Of a stretch of DNA of 48,297 bases, positions 39,562-48,084 are shown piece by piece. The position numbers were made by a program, and so were the translations under genes. The stretch is from Bacteroidales bacterium (lineage in GTDB: Bacteria > Bacteroidota > Bacteroidia > Bacteroidales > Muribaculaceae). Below the pieces are notes generated by a model. That model had not been told where the DNA came from and searched no databases. It saw only the letters and a list, made by a program, of their open reading frames with translations. The first letter of the stretch is position 1, and each line of letters opens with the position of its first letter. Location of the stretch: contig SFFL01000015.1 of the NCBI GenBank assembly GCA_004557825.1, positions 1 through 48,297 on the forward strand, written 5' to 3'.

Positions 39562-40500
39562 ATGAGAACACTCCGCCACATATTACTTCCGAACCTCCGG
39601 CCGATTTTGCTCGCGATGCTTCCGGTTTTGGTAGTGCTGCCGATGCTCCTTTGCGCCGGTTGCGCTCAGCGCCACGATGCGTCGCTGCAGAATGCCGAGC
39701 AAACTATGACCACCGACCCTGACCTGGCACGGAGTATTCTCGAAACCATCGACTCGACCCAGTTCACTTCACCGGTCGACTGGCATCTGCTCACGCTCAT
39801 GCACGCCCGAGCCGCCCAACAGGGCGCTCCGACCGTCACAGAGGCTTCCTTGCAGGCAAAACTTGTTGAGGCCACTGAGTATTACCGTGCCGAAGCGAGC
39901 CGGGCAGAGCAGATGACAATAATCCTGGCAGTAGCGCTGCTCTGCATCACCGCCGCAGCGGCATCGGCTCTGATAATATGCCGTCGGCGTCTGCGCCGCG
40001 CCTCCACAGTCGGTGCCGTAAGCCCCGCCTCAGCCATCCCTGACAGCAACTCAACCGATACAGTCATTTCTGAAGCGGCTATTACCGAAGCTGACGCTCC
40101 AAAGGAGTGCGAATTTCAGAAAGAGCTGCTCGACATCCTCGGCATCGGCACTGCCTCGATCAATCAGATTTGCCGCGTGGCTGCCACCGACGATCCGGAG
40201 GTGACAGCTTTCATCCGCAAGCGCAATTTCCCCGCAAAGCGCGACTCCTTCCGCCGTGTGGTGAATCTTTCGCGCGACAATCTCATCGACCGTTTCCGCG
40301 AAGATTATCAGAAACTTACCGAAAAGCAGCACGATCTCTTTCTCTACCGCGCAATGGGGCTTGGCGCACGCGCCATTTCTATAATTTTCGATATGTCGCA
40401 GCCCAATTTCTACGCTATGCGCCGCAAGCTCAACACCGTGCTGCAATCCTCCCCCACCGCGCGCACTCCCGAATATCTGAAAATTCTTGACAAATCATAA
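39562..40500 (+). CDS. Lipoprotein-type membrane regulator with truncated TPR region
   Basis: 312 aa. An N-terminal hydrophobic segment ends in LLCAGC, a lipobox. The next 60 residues (SLQNAEQTMTTDPDLARSIL, then ...WHLLTLMHARAA) match the first repeat of Bacteroidota TPR-TM-HTH proteins, but the long TPR array is missing. A transmembrane helix at about 118-140 (ITIILAVALLCITAAAASAL) follows, then a linker and a cytoplasmic domain with two HTH-like helices (LLDILGIGTASINQICRVAA, GARAISIIFDMSQPNFYAMR). It may relay a periplasmic signal to DNA or to another regulator; the shortened TPR makes function uncertain. Confidence 0.65.
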   Translation: MRTLRHILLPNLRPILLAMLPVLVVLPMLLCAGCAQRHDASLQNAEQTMTTDPDLARSILETIDSTQFTSPVDWHLLTLMHARAAQQGAPTVTEASLQAKLVEATEYYRAEASRAEQMTIILAVALLCITAAAASALIICRRRLRRASTVGAVSPASAIPDSNSTDTVISEAAITEADAPKECEFQKELLDILGIGTASINQICRVAATDDPEVTAFIRKRNFPAKRDSFRRVVNLSRDNLIDRFREDYQKLTEKQHDLFLYRAMGLGARAISIIFDMSQPNFYAMRRKLNTVLQSSPTARTPEYLKILDKS

Positions 40501-40539
40501 ACTCCCCCTCCGGAAATAATCTTTATCCCGGAATATTTT

Positions 40540-40591
40540 CCTCCCTACTCCAAACTATCACCAACGCACCTCCCTACTCCAAACTATCACC
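40540..40591. repeat. 29-bp direct repeat in the ugd leader
   Basis: A 23-bp word beginning CCTCCCTACTCC at 40540-40562 is repeated exactly at 40569-40591, and the second copy ends four bases before the ugd ATG. The repeat overlaps the ribosome-binding region, so copy number could affect expression. Confidence 0.8.
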
Positions 40592-40595
40592 GACT

Positions 40596-41915
40596 ATGAA
40601 GAAATATAATGTTGCCGTGGCAGGCACGGGCTATGTGGGTATGAGTCTGGCCACCCTTCTGGCGCAGCACAACAGCGTGAAGGCTGTCGACATCGTGCCC
40701 GAGAAGGTGGAGATGATCAACGGCCGCAAATCGCCCATCCGCGACGAATATATCGAAAAATACTTCGCTGAAAAGCAGCTCGACCTTACTGCCACCCTCG
40801 ATGGCGAGACTGCCTACCGCGATGCCGACTTCGTGGTGATAGCCACTCCCACCAACTACGACCCGGTGCGCAACTATTTCGACACCCACTGCATTGAGGA
40901 TGTTATCGACCTGGTGCTCAAGGTCAATCCCGATGCCGTGATGGTAATCAAGTCGACCATTCCTGTGGGCTACTGCCGTTCGCTCTTTCAAAAATATGCC
41001 GCCAAGGGTGTCCGCCGCCTCAACCTGCTTTTCTTCCCGGAATTTCTGCGCGAAGGGAAGGCGCTTTACGACAATCTCTACCCCTCGCGCATCATCGCCG
41101 GTGTGCCCCGTGTTATCGACAAACCGAAATTTCAGGAGGAAAACCGCGCCATTCTTGCCCTTACCGACATTGACTTCCTCAACGACGCTGCTCACACCTT
41201 CGCCACACTGCTCCAGCAGGGCGCTCTGAAGCCCGACATCCCCACCCTGTTTATGGGCATTAAGGAGGCTGAATCGGTGAAACTATTTGCCAACACCTTC
41301 CTGGCGCTTCGCGTGAGCTATTTCAACGAACTTGACACATACGCTGAGGTGAAAGGGCTTAACTCTAAGGCAATTATCGAGGGAATCGGACTCGACCCGC
41401 GCATTGGCTCGCACTACAACAATCCCTCCTTCGGTTACGGCGGTTACTGTCTGCCCAAGGATTCAAAGCAGCTCCTTGCCAACTATGCCGACGTGCCCCA
41501 GAATATGATGTCGGCCATCGTGGAGAGCAACCGCACGCGCAAGGATTTCATTGCCGACCAGGTGCTTAAAATGGCCGGATATTATGATTATTACAACCGC
41601 AATTCCTATGGCTCAGCTCCTGAGAATCCGGTGGTTATCGGTGTGTATAGGCTCACAATGAAGTCGGATTCCGACAATTTCCGTCAGTCCTCAATTCAAG
41701 GAGTAATGAAGCGCCTGAAAGCGAAAGGCGCCACCGTTATCGTGTATGAGCCGACGCTTGCCGACGGCACAACATTCTTCGGCAGCGAAGTAGTCAACGA
41801 CCTCGACGAATTCAAGCGGCGTTCCAAAGCCATAATCGCCAACCGCTTCGACAAGCAGGCACTTGCCGATGTGGCCGATCGCGTCTACACCCGCGACATC
41901 TTCGGCCGCGACTAA
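40596..41915 (+). CDS. ugd: UDP-glucose/GDP-mannose dehydrogenase family protein
   Basis: 439 aa. NAD-binding G10-x-G12-x2-G15, IATPTNYD, KSTIPVG, and the catalytic Cys285 in GYGGYCLPKD are all present. It oxidises a nucleotide sugar (UDP-glucose to UDP-glucuronate is the likeliest reaction) in two steps. This form, with a loop NYFDTHCIEDVIDL, is the one often found next to capsule genes; none are adjacent here. UDP-glucuronate could feed envelope polysaccharides. Confidence 0.88.
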   Translation: MKKYNVAVAGTGYVGMSLATLLAQHNSVKAVDIVPEKVEMINGRKSPIRDEYIEKYFAEKQLDLTATLDGETAYRDADFVVIATPTNYDPVRNYFDTHCIEDVIDLVLKVNPDAVMVIKSTIPVGYCRSLFQKYAAKGVRRLNLLFFPEFLREGKALYDNLYPSRIIAGVPRVIDKPKFQEENRAILALTDIDFLNDAAHTFATLLQQGALKPDIPTLFMGIKEAESVKLFANTFLALRVSYFNELDTYAEVKGLNSKAIIEGIGLDPRIGSHYNNPSFGYGGYCLPKDSKQLLANYADVPQNMMSAIVESNRTRKDFIADQVLKMAGYYDYYNRNSYGSAPENPVVIGVYRLTMKSDSDNFRQSSIQGVMKRLKAKGATVIVYEPTLADGTTFFGSEVVNDLDEFKRRSKAIIANRFDKQALADVADRVYTRDIFGRD

Positions 41916-41952
41916 CCCACCCCGCCGCCCCTCCTGAGCATCACCAATCCAA

Positions 41953-41998
41953 ATCCCCTCATTGTAAATCCCCTCATTGTAATCCCCCCTCATTGTAG
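41953..41998. repeat. Three tandem copies of a 15-16-bp CCCCTCATTGTA unit after ugd
   Basis: Copies at about 41953-41967, 41968-41982 and 41983-41998 with small length changes. They lead straight into the perfect inverted repeat that follows. Confidence 0.6.
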
Positions 41999-42052
41999 TT
42001 CGTATGTTTGCAGTGAGTTTCAAAAATGCTCACTGCAAACATACGAACTACA
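41994..42052. repeat. Perfect 24-bp inverted repeat with 11-base loop
   Basis: Arms 41994-42017 (starting TGTAGTTCGTATG) and 42029-42052 are exact reverse complements. No T-tract on the plus side. It would be an unusually long terminator for ugd; an alternative is a small mobile or structural repeat. Together with the IR at 24119 it is one of two such long perfect palindromes in the window. Confidence 0.85.
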
Positions 42053-42073
42053 GGCGAATACGTTAATACGTAA

Positions 42074-42388
42074 TTATTCAATGATTTCCCAATAACCTCC
42101 CTTTGTTTTTCCTATACGCTTTATCTTACCGGCTTCTTTAAGGGTGGCAATAAGGCGATTGATTTTTCTTAGAGAGAATCCTGTATACTCTGCTAATTGA
42201 GGTAGAGTAATGAAGGCATTCTCTCGGATGGCATCAAGGATAATTTTATTAGTGCCATTCTCACCATTATTAGTGCCATTATTAGTGCCATTCTCGCCAT
42301 TATTAGTGCCATTATTAGTGCCATTCTCGCCAACTTGGCGAGAATTCGATGTAGCAAACGAGCGCAGATTAAAGCATATAACGCAGAA
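42074..42388 (-). pseudogene. Remnant of a winged-helix ATPase/AlbA-type gene with Asn-Gly-Thr repeats
   Basis: The minus frame is open from 42388 to the TAA at 42074-42076 but has no ATG start and no catalytic domain. It reads through units of NGT/NGE (NGTNNGTNNGENGTNNGTNN, 42248-42331) into a clean winged-helix domain (KIILDAIRENAFITLPQLAE, FSLRKINRLIATLKEAGKIK, GGYWEIIE). This is the usual C-terminal wHTH of AAA_4/AlbA_2-type putative regulators. The 5-prime part is lost, so it is probably a decayed gene. Opposite-strand frames across this stretch are shadows of the repeat. Confidence 0.7.
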
Positions 42389-42532
42389 TCAGCATATTCA
42401 CGCAACCTACAAAATAAAAATCATTTCTGTTTCCAATTGGGTTCTCAAATTAAATAATTTTGAGATTAATAAGCTGTAAATTAACTTACTGCGGTATTAA
42501 TTATGGGTAATTAGCTTATGGAGGGAACGGAA

Positions 42533-44602
42533 TCAGAGGGTTTCCATCAGGTGGTCGATGGCGGAGAGCCATACGGCAGCCGAGGCGTCGGAGGGCATAC
42601 GCCAGTCGCCGCGCGGCGAAAGGCATACCGAACCTACTTTCGGGCCGTCGGGCAGGCAGGAGCGTTTGAACTGCTGGCTGAAGAAGCGGCGGTAGAACAC
42701 CCGCATCCATTTCAGAATCGTAGCAGCGCTATACTGCCCTACTTCCATAATGCCTCCCGAACGATATGCGCCGGTATTGTGCTGTGTTATGAATGCCTGG
42801 ATTGCAAGATAATAGATTCTCTCCGGGCCAAACCCGTGGCGCAGAGTGTAATATAGGAAGAAATCGTGCAACTCATACGGGCCAACAAGGTCCTCGGTTT
42901 TCTGCTCGATAGCGCCATCGGCGGTGGGAGGAAGCAGTTCGGGCGAAACGGGAGTATCGATAATATCGACAAGCGCTTCCGCCATATCGGGATTTTCAGA
43001 GCGGAGCGCAAACCACCGTACGAGATATTTCACCAGCGTTTTTGGCACGGAGGCGTTCACACCGTACATCGACATATGGTCGCCATTGTAGGTAGCCCAG
43101 CCCAGCGCTAATTCCGAGAGGTCGCCGGTGCCGAGCACAATGCCATTCTCCTGATTGGCCACATCCATCAGAATCTGCGTACGTTCGCGGGCCTGCGAGT
43201 TTTCGTAAGTCACATCCTTCACAGCCGGGTCGTGGCCGATGTCGCGGAAATGCTGCTCCACAGCCGGGCCGATGGGAATCTCGCAGGTGGAAACGCCTAA
43301 GGCATTCATCAGTGTGAGGGCATTGGAGTGAGTGCGGCCGGTAGTGCCGAAGCCCGGCATTGTCACACCGATTATCCCCTTGCGGTCGAGGCCGAGCTTA
43401 TCGAATGCACGGGTGGCCACAAGCAGGGCCAGTGTGGAGTCCAGGCCGCCGGAGATACCCACCACGAGGCATTTGCACCCGATGGCTTTCAGACGGCGGG
43501 CAAGCCCTGCCACCTGAATGTTGACTATCTCATCGCAGCGCGCATCCACCTCGCGGTCGCCCGACGGCACAAAGGGATGCGGGTCGACATACCGCATCAG
43601 GCGGCGCGAATCCTCGTCATCCTCCTGCTGCTGATTTTCCTGGTTCATAAGCCCTTTCAGCCTCTCGCGAAGCTCCTCCGACGCATCTGGGTCAAGAAGC
43701 TCGTGAAGATTCACATCTATCTGCTGCACAGCGGCATAGCTCTTATCGTTGCGAGTAGCGCACTCGGCGAAAGTACCTGTGTGCAGACGTTCGTGAGCCA
43801 GCATCTCCACATCAATATCGCGGATAATATACTGGGAGGATTCCTGCCAGCGGGGAGTGGCGCCAAGGAGCGTGCCGTTTTCGGCGATGATACCCTTGCC
43901 ATCGAAAACAAGGTCGGTCGACGATTCGCCGAAGCCTGCTGCCGCGTAAACGTAGGCACACATACAGCGCGCCGACTGCTGGCGCACCAGGTCGGTGAGA
44001 TAGCGGTACTTGCCTATGATGTCGGGCGACGCCGACAGATTGCAAATGACTTTCGCACCGGCCAAAGCCGCAAAAGAGGAGGGCGGAATGGGCGCCCAGA
44101 GATCCTCGCATATTTCAATACCCACGCATACCGAGCCTACGAAAAACAGTTTGTTGGAAGCCACGGGCATCTGACCGCCATCCTCGCCGGGCGAAACAGT
44201 CGGCGCCGGTGACCAAAGCCTGCGCTCGTAAAACTCATTATAGTTGGGCAGATATGTTTTGGGCACGGTAAGTTTCACCGAACCGTCGCCCACCACAAAA
44301 GCGGTGTTGAACAGACGGTTGCGCAGGAGCATCGGGGCACCTATCACGGCAGTGATGCGAAGCCCCTTGGTCGCTGCGGCAATGCGCTGCACAGCTTCGG
44401 AAGCTGCATCAAGCAGCGCCTCGTTGTGGAAAAGGTCGCCGCAGGTATAGCCAGTGACGCACAGTTCCGGGAAAACAGCCAGCTCTACGCTCTTGCGTTC
44501 GAGCGTCTGAATCATCGAGATTATGGAGGAAGTGTTGGCTGCGACATCGCCCACCGAAACGGAGGGGACACAGGCGGCCACACGGAAAAAGCCGTTATGC
44601 AT
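42533..44602 (-). CDS. nadE: Glutamine-dependent NAD+ synthetase
   Basis: 689 aa, two-domain form. The N-terminal nitrilase-type glutaminase carries Glu46 (FPELCVTGY), Lys115 (PKTYLPNYNEFYE) and Cys165 (GIEICEDLWAP); the C-terminal synthetase has the ATP-pyrophosphatase P-loop SGGLDSTLALL and GTGDLSELALGW. It amidates deamido-NAD with glutamine-derived ammonia, the last step of NAD synthesis. Divergent from dnaB with a 121-bp gap; a weak minus-strand -7-like box (TAACTTCG) is at about 44666-44673. Confidence 0.95.
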   Translation of the reverse strand: MHNGFFRVAACVPSVSVGDVAANTSSIISMIQTLERKSVELAVFPELCVTGYTCGDLFHNEALLDAASEAVQRIAAATKGLRITAVIGAPMLLRNRLFNTAFVVGDGSVKLTVPKTYLPNYNEFYERRLWSPAPTVSPGEDGGQMPVASNKLFFVGSVCVGIEICEDLWAPIPPSSFAALAGAKVICNLSASPDIIGKYRYLTDLVRQQSARCMCAYVYAAAGFGESSTDLVFDGKGIIAENGTLLGATPRWQESSQYIIRDIDVEMLAHERLHTGTFAECATRNDKSYAAVQQIDVNLHELLDPDASEELRERLKGLMNQENQQQEDDEDSRRLMRYVDPHPFVPSGDREVDARCDEIVNIQVAGLARRLKAIGCKCLVVGISGGLDSTLALLVATRAFDKLGLDRKGIIGVTMPGFGTTGRTHSNALTLMNALGVSTCEIPIGPAVEQHFRDIGHDPAVKDVTYENSQARERTQILMDVANQENGIVLGTGDLSELALGWATYNGDHMSMYGVNASVPKTLVKYLVRWFALRSENPDMAEALVDIIDTPVSPELLPPTADGAIEQKTEDLVGPYELHDFFLYYTLRHGFGPERIYYLAIQAFITQHNTGAYRSGGIMEVGQYSAATILKWMRVFYRRFFSQQFKRSCLPDGPKVGSVCLSPRGDWRMPSDASAAVWLSAIDHLMETL

Positions 44603-44695
44603 ACACAGTGAAGTTATTTACACGTTGATAATGTAGCGTTGATATCTTGTTGATATATTATCCCACGAAGTTACGAAAAATCGGGCAACATTTAC

Positions 44696-44703
44696 TAACT
44701 TTG
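44696..44703 (+). promoter_or_regulatory. -7 promoter element of dnaB
   Basis: TAACTTTG, 20 bases before the dnaB ATG. No clear TTTG at the usual -33 distance. Confidence 0.55.
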
Positions 44704-44723
44704 CCCTGAAAAATTAAACTACT

Positions 44724-46313
44724 ATGCCACTTGACCAGGAAAACAATCGGGGCAACTATAGCCGCAACAATTATAACAACGCCCGCAAGAACCAAAACAC
44801 CCTTCTGGAGAAGGAGGGGCGCATAGCTCCTCGCGATCTTGAAGTTGAGGAAGCGGTGCTCGGTGCGCTTATGCTTGAAAAGGACGCCTACACCACCGTG
44901 TGCGACCTTCTCACCCCCGAGAGTTTCTACGACCCGGGGCACCAGAAAATCTACGAGGCCATTCAGCAGCTCGGCGCGCAGCAGCAGCCGATTGATATGC
45001 TGTCGGTCACGCAGAAACTGCGTGCTATGGGCGAGTTGAAGACGGTAGGCGGCCCCGTGGCTATCTCGGAACTGACGGCACGTGTGGCTTCCGGTGCGCA
45101 TGTGGAATTTCACGCCCAGATTGTGGCGCAGAAATATCTGGCCCGCGAACTAATCCGTTTCTCCTCGAAGGTTGAGGAGCAGGCCTACGACGAGTCAAAC
45201 GATGTGGAGGACCTGCTGCAGGAGGCTGAAGGAAGGCTTTTCGAGATTTCGCAGCGCAATCTGAAAAAGGATGTCACGCAGATCGACCCAGTGATAAAGC
45301 AGGCCCTTGAGCAGATTGAGGCCGCCGCCAACCGTGAATCGGGGCTGTCGGGTCTGGAGACACAATTCCACAACCTTGACAAACTCACCTCGGGCTGGCA
45401 GAATTCCGACCTTATTATCATCGCGGCCCGCCCGGCCATGGGTAAAACCGCATTCGTGCTCTCGATGGCCAAGAATATGGCCGTAAACCTCAATACTCCG
45501 GTGGCACTATTCTCGCTCGAGATGAGCAACCTGCAGCTTGTGAACCGACTCATCTCCAACGCCTGCGAGATAGAGGGCGAAAAAATCAAGAGCGGCCGAC
45601 TCGACAGTGCCGACTGGGACCGCCTTATGGCCGGTGTGAAACCGCTCTACAACGCTCCGCTCTACATTGACGACACCCCCTCGCTCTCCATCTTCGAGCT
45701 GCGCACAAAGGCGCGCCGCCTCGTCAGGGAGCACGGCGTGAAAATAATCATCATCGACTACCTGCAGCTGATGAACGCCTCCGGCATGAAATTCGGCTCC
45801 CGCGAACAGGAGGTGTCGATGATTTCACGAAACCTCAAGCAGCTGGCCAAGGAGCTGAATATCCCCATCGTGGCCCTTTCGCAGCTCAACCGCTCGGTGG
45901 AAAGCCGTGGCACCGACAGCCAGTCGAAACGCCCGCAGCTGAGCGACCTCCGCGAGTCGGGCGCCATAGAGCAGGATGCCGATATCGTATGTTTTATCCA
46001 CCGACCGGAGTATTACTCCCACTCCTCGGAGGACAGCGAGGGCAACGACATCCGCGGCCTGGCACTGCTGATTGTAGCCAAGCACCGTTCGGGTAAAGTC
46101 GACGATGTGAAAATGCGTTTCGTCAGTCAGTTTGCCCGATTCCAGAACTGGGACGAGGAATATATCGCCACCCGCGAAATCGTATCGTCGAAGATGAACG
46201 GGCCGGACTGCTCAACATCATCGGCCGTGGGCGACCCGGCCGACCCGTTAGGCCCATCCCCCTTCACCGGAGGCACCGCCGACCTCTCCTCCGATGGCGA
46301 GGCACCGTTCTGA
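44724..46313 (+). CDS. dnaB: Replicative DNA helicase
   Basis: 529 aa. An Asn/Arg-rich N-terminal tail, then the DnaB N-terminal helical domain (about 35-140) and the RecA-type motor with Walker A ARPAMGKT (235-242), Walker B IIIIDYLQLM, and the ESGAIEQDADIVCFIHR segment. Loads on oriC and unwinds the fork with DnaG. The last 60 residues are a disordered Pro/Ser/Asp tail ending DGEAPF, an SSB-tail-like end also seen (DEEAPF) on the phage primase-helicase. No intein. Confidence 0.96.
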   Translation: MPLDQENNRGNYSRNNYNNARKNQNTLLEKEGRIAPRDLEVEEAVLGALMLEKDAYTTVCDLLTPESFYDPGHQKIYEAIQQLGAQQQPIDMLSVTQKLRAMGELKTVGGPVAISELTARVASGAHVEFHAQIVAQKYLARELIRFSSKVEEQAYDESNDVEDLLQEAEGRLFEISQRNLKKDVTQIDPVIKQALEQIEAAANRESGLSGLETQFHNLDKLTSGWQNSDLIIIAARPAMGKTAFVLSMAKNMAVNLNTPVALFSLEMSNLQLVNRLISNACEIEGEKIKSGRLDSADWDRLMAGVKPLYNAPLYIDDTPSLSIFELRTKARRLVREHGVKIIIIDYLQLMNASGMKFGSREQEVSMISRNLKQLAKELNIPIVALSQLNRSVESRGTDSQSKRPQLSDLRESGAIEQDADIVCFIHRPEYYSHSSEDSEGNDIRGLALLIVAKHRSGKVDDVKMRFVSQFARFQNWDEEYIATREIVSSKMNGPDCSTSSAVGDPADPLGPSPFTGGTADLSSDGEAPF

Positions 46314-46360
46314 TAGGGCACATTTTTCAGCAAGGGCACCGTATTTACGTCAAAAATTCG

Positions 46361-46368
46361 TAACTTTG
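46361..46368 (+). promoter_or_regulatory. -7 element immediately before the second LptF/G permease
   Basis: TAACTTTG ends four bases before ATG 46373, so the transcript probably starts at or next to the start codon (leaderless). No distinct -33 box. Confidence 0.6.
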
Positions 46369-46372
46369 CGGT

Positions 46373-48061
46373 ATGATTAGAGTAAAGCGTCTATACAGGT
46401 ATATGCTGCGGAGCTACGTGCCTCTGCTGCTGATGACCTTTTTCATCTGCCTGTTCATAGTGCTGATGCAGTTTCTATGGCGCTATATCGATGATTTAGT
46501 GGGCAAAGGCCTCTCGATCGACGTAATCGGCGAGCTCTTCTTCTATGCCGCGCTCACTATGGTGCCGATGGCGCTCCCGCTGGCCATCCTGCTGGCGTCG
46601 CTGATGATTTTCGGTAATCTCGGCGAGAAATTCGAGCTTACGGCAATGAAGGCTTCCGGTATATCGCTGCTGAAAGTGATGAGTCCGCTGATAATTCTGA
46701 TTTCATTCATTGCCGTAGGAGCGTTCTTTTTCCAGAACAATGTGCTCCCGGTGGCTCAGACGAAGATGTGGACGCTGCTTTACTCTATGAGGCAGAAGTC
46801 GCCCGAACTTGAGATTCCCCAGGGGGTGTTCTACACTCAGATTCCCGGCTATAACTTCTACGTGGAGAGCAAAGACCGCGATTCGGGCACTCTGTTCAAT
46901 ATGATGATTTACGATGTGTCGCGCGGCTTCGACAATGCCCGCGTGATACTCGCCGACTCCGGCCATCTGAAATCGGCCGACGACAAGGCGCACCTGTTCC
47001 TACAGCTCTACAACGGTGAGCAGTTTGAGAATCTGCGTGAGAATGGTGCCTATTCCCAGTCCAGTCAGCCTTACCGCAGCGAGAATTTCGACCTTAAAGA
47101 GATTCTCCTGGCGTTCGATGCCAACTTTACCCGTATGGATGAGGCCGGTATGCGCAACCAGTATGTGGGCAAGAATATGACCCAGCTGCAGGCCACCATT
47201 GATTCGGTGGGCTTGCGCGTTGACTCCATCGGTGCCGTATATGCCAAGGAAATCAAGGAGCGACCCTACATAAACGTCACACCGGTGAGCACTGTGCGCT
47301 CTCTCAACGGCAAAGCGGCGGTGCAGGAGGTGCGCATCCCCTACCCGGCTGCCTCAGTCAGGAGCTACAATATTGATTCACTGTTCTACGCCGACCTCCA
47401 TCGCACCCGCAACTATCTCACCGGCGCCATACGGCGTGTGCAGACCATCAAGCAGGAATATGAATTCCGCAGCTTCGTGATGGAGGAGGATCGTGCGACC
47501 ATACGTCGCCACGGCATAGAAATGCACCGCAAATTCACACTCTCTTTCGCCTGCCTGGTATTCTTCTTCATCGGAGCTCCACTGGGAGCCATCATCCGCA
47601 AGGGTGGCATAGGCACCCCGTTGGTGATTTCGGTGCTGCTCTTCATCTTCTACTACATCATCGACAACACCGGCTTCAAATTTGCCCGCGATGGCAAGAC
47701 CGCCGTTTGGGAGGGCGTATGGCTCAGTTCGTTTGTGCTTCTCCCCTTGGGTGTTTTCCTCACCTACAAGGCAATGCGCGACTCGGCTGTGCTCAACGGC
47801 GATGCCTACAAGAATTTCTTCCGCCGTCTGCGCGGCCTCCAGCGCCGCGAGCTGGAGCTGAAGCAGTACGCTATGGAGGACGTTACCCCGGCCCGGGCAA
47901 TGGCAAGCTTGCGGCCGATGCTTGATGCCTGCAATGAGGTAAAAGAGCAGTGGGATGCTCTACCCTTCTACCGAAAAGCATTCTACACCATCTGGCGGTT
48001 CAAGCCTTTCGATATGCTGGCCGAAAGAATGAATTCGCTGATCGACCTGCTTGCCAACTGA
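46373..48061 (+). CDS. LptF/LptG-type permease, long form (562 aa)
   Basis: Begins MIRVKRLYRYMLRSYVPLLL, the normal family start, followed by transmembrane segments at about 18-36, 60-80 and 100-120, a long periplasmic domain (about 125-380, larger than in the 368-aa paralogue), and three more segments (390-475). It would work with LptB and the other LptF/G partner to extract LPS. A C-terminal cytoplasmic extension of about 85 residues (FFRRLRGLQRRELELKQYAM, ...) is typical of Bacteroidota members. It is 24 bp upstream of the ribB start, in an apparent operon. Confidence 0.87.
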   Translation: MIRVKRLYRYMLRSYVPLLLMTFFICLFIVLMQFLWRYIDDLVGKGLSIDVIGELFFYAALTMVPMALPLAILLASLMIFGNLGEKFELTAMKASGISLLKVMSPLIILISFIAVGAFFFQNNVLPVAQTKMWTLLYSMRQKSPELEIPQGVFYTQIPGYNFYVESKDRDSGTLFNMMIYDVSRGFDNARVILADSGHLKSADDKAHLFLQLYNGEQFENLRENGAYSQSSQPYRSENFDLKEILLAFDANFTRMDEAGMRNQYVGKNMTQLQATIDSVGLRVDSIGAVYAKEIKERPYINVTPVSTVRSLNGKAAVQEVRIPYPAASVRSYNIDSLFYADLHRTRNYLTGAIRRVQTIKQEYEFRSFVMEEDRATIRRHGIEMHRKFTLSFACLVFFFIGAPLGAIIRKGGIGTPLVISVLLFIFYYIIDNTGFKFARDGKTAVWEGVWLSSFVLLPLGVFLTYKAMRDSAVLNGDAYKNFFRRLRGLQRRELELKQYAMEDVTPARAMASLRPMLDACNEVKEQWDALPFYRKAFYTIWRFKPFDMLAERMNSLIDLLAN

Positions 48062-48084
48062 TTTATGCAACAATCTTTCCAAAA

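Noticed and set aside
42248..42331. Regular short repeats that could suggest a CRISPR array
   Set aside because: Units are nine bases with no unique spacers, and they translate into an in-frame Asn-Gly-Thr repeat.
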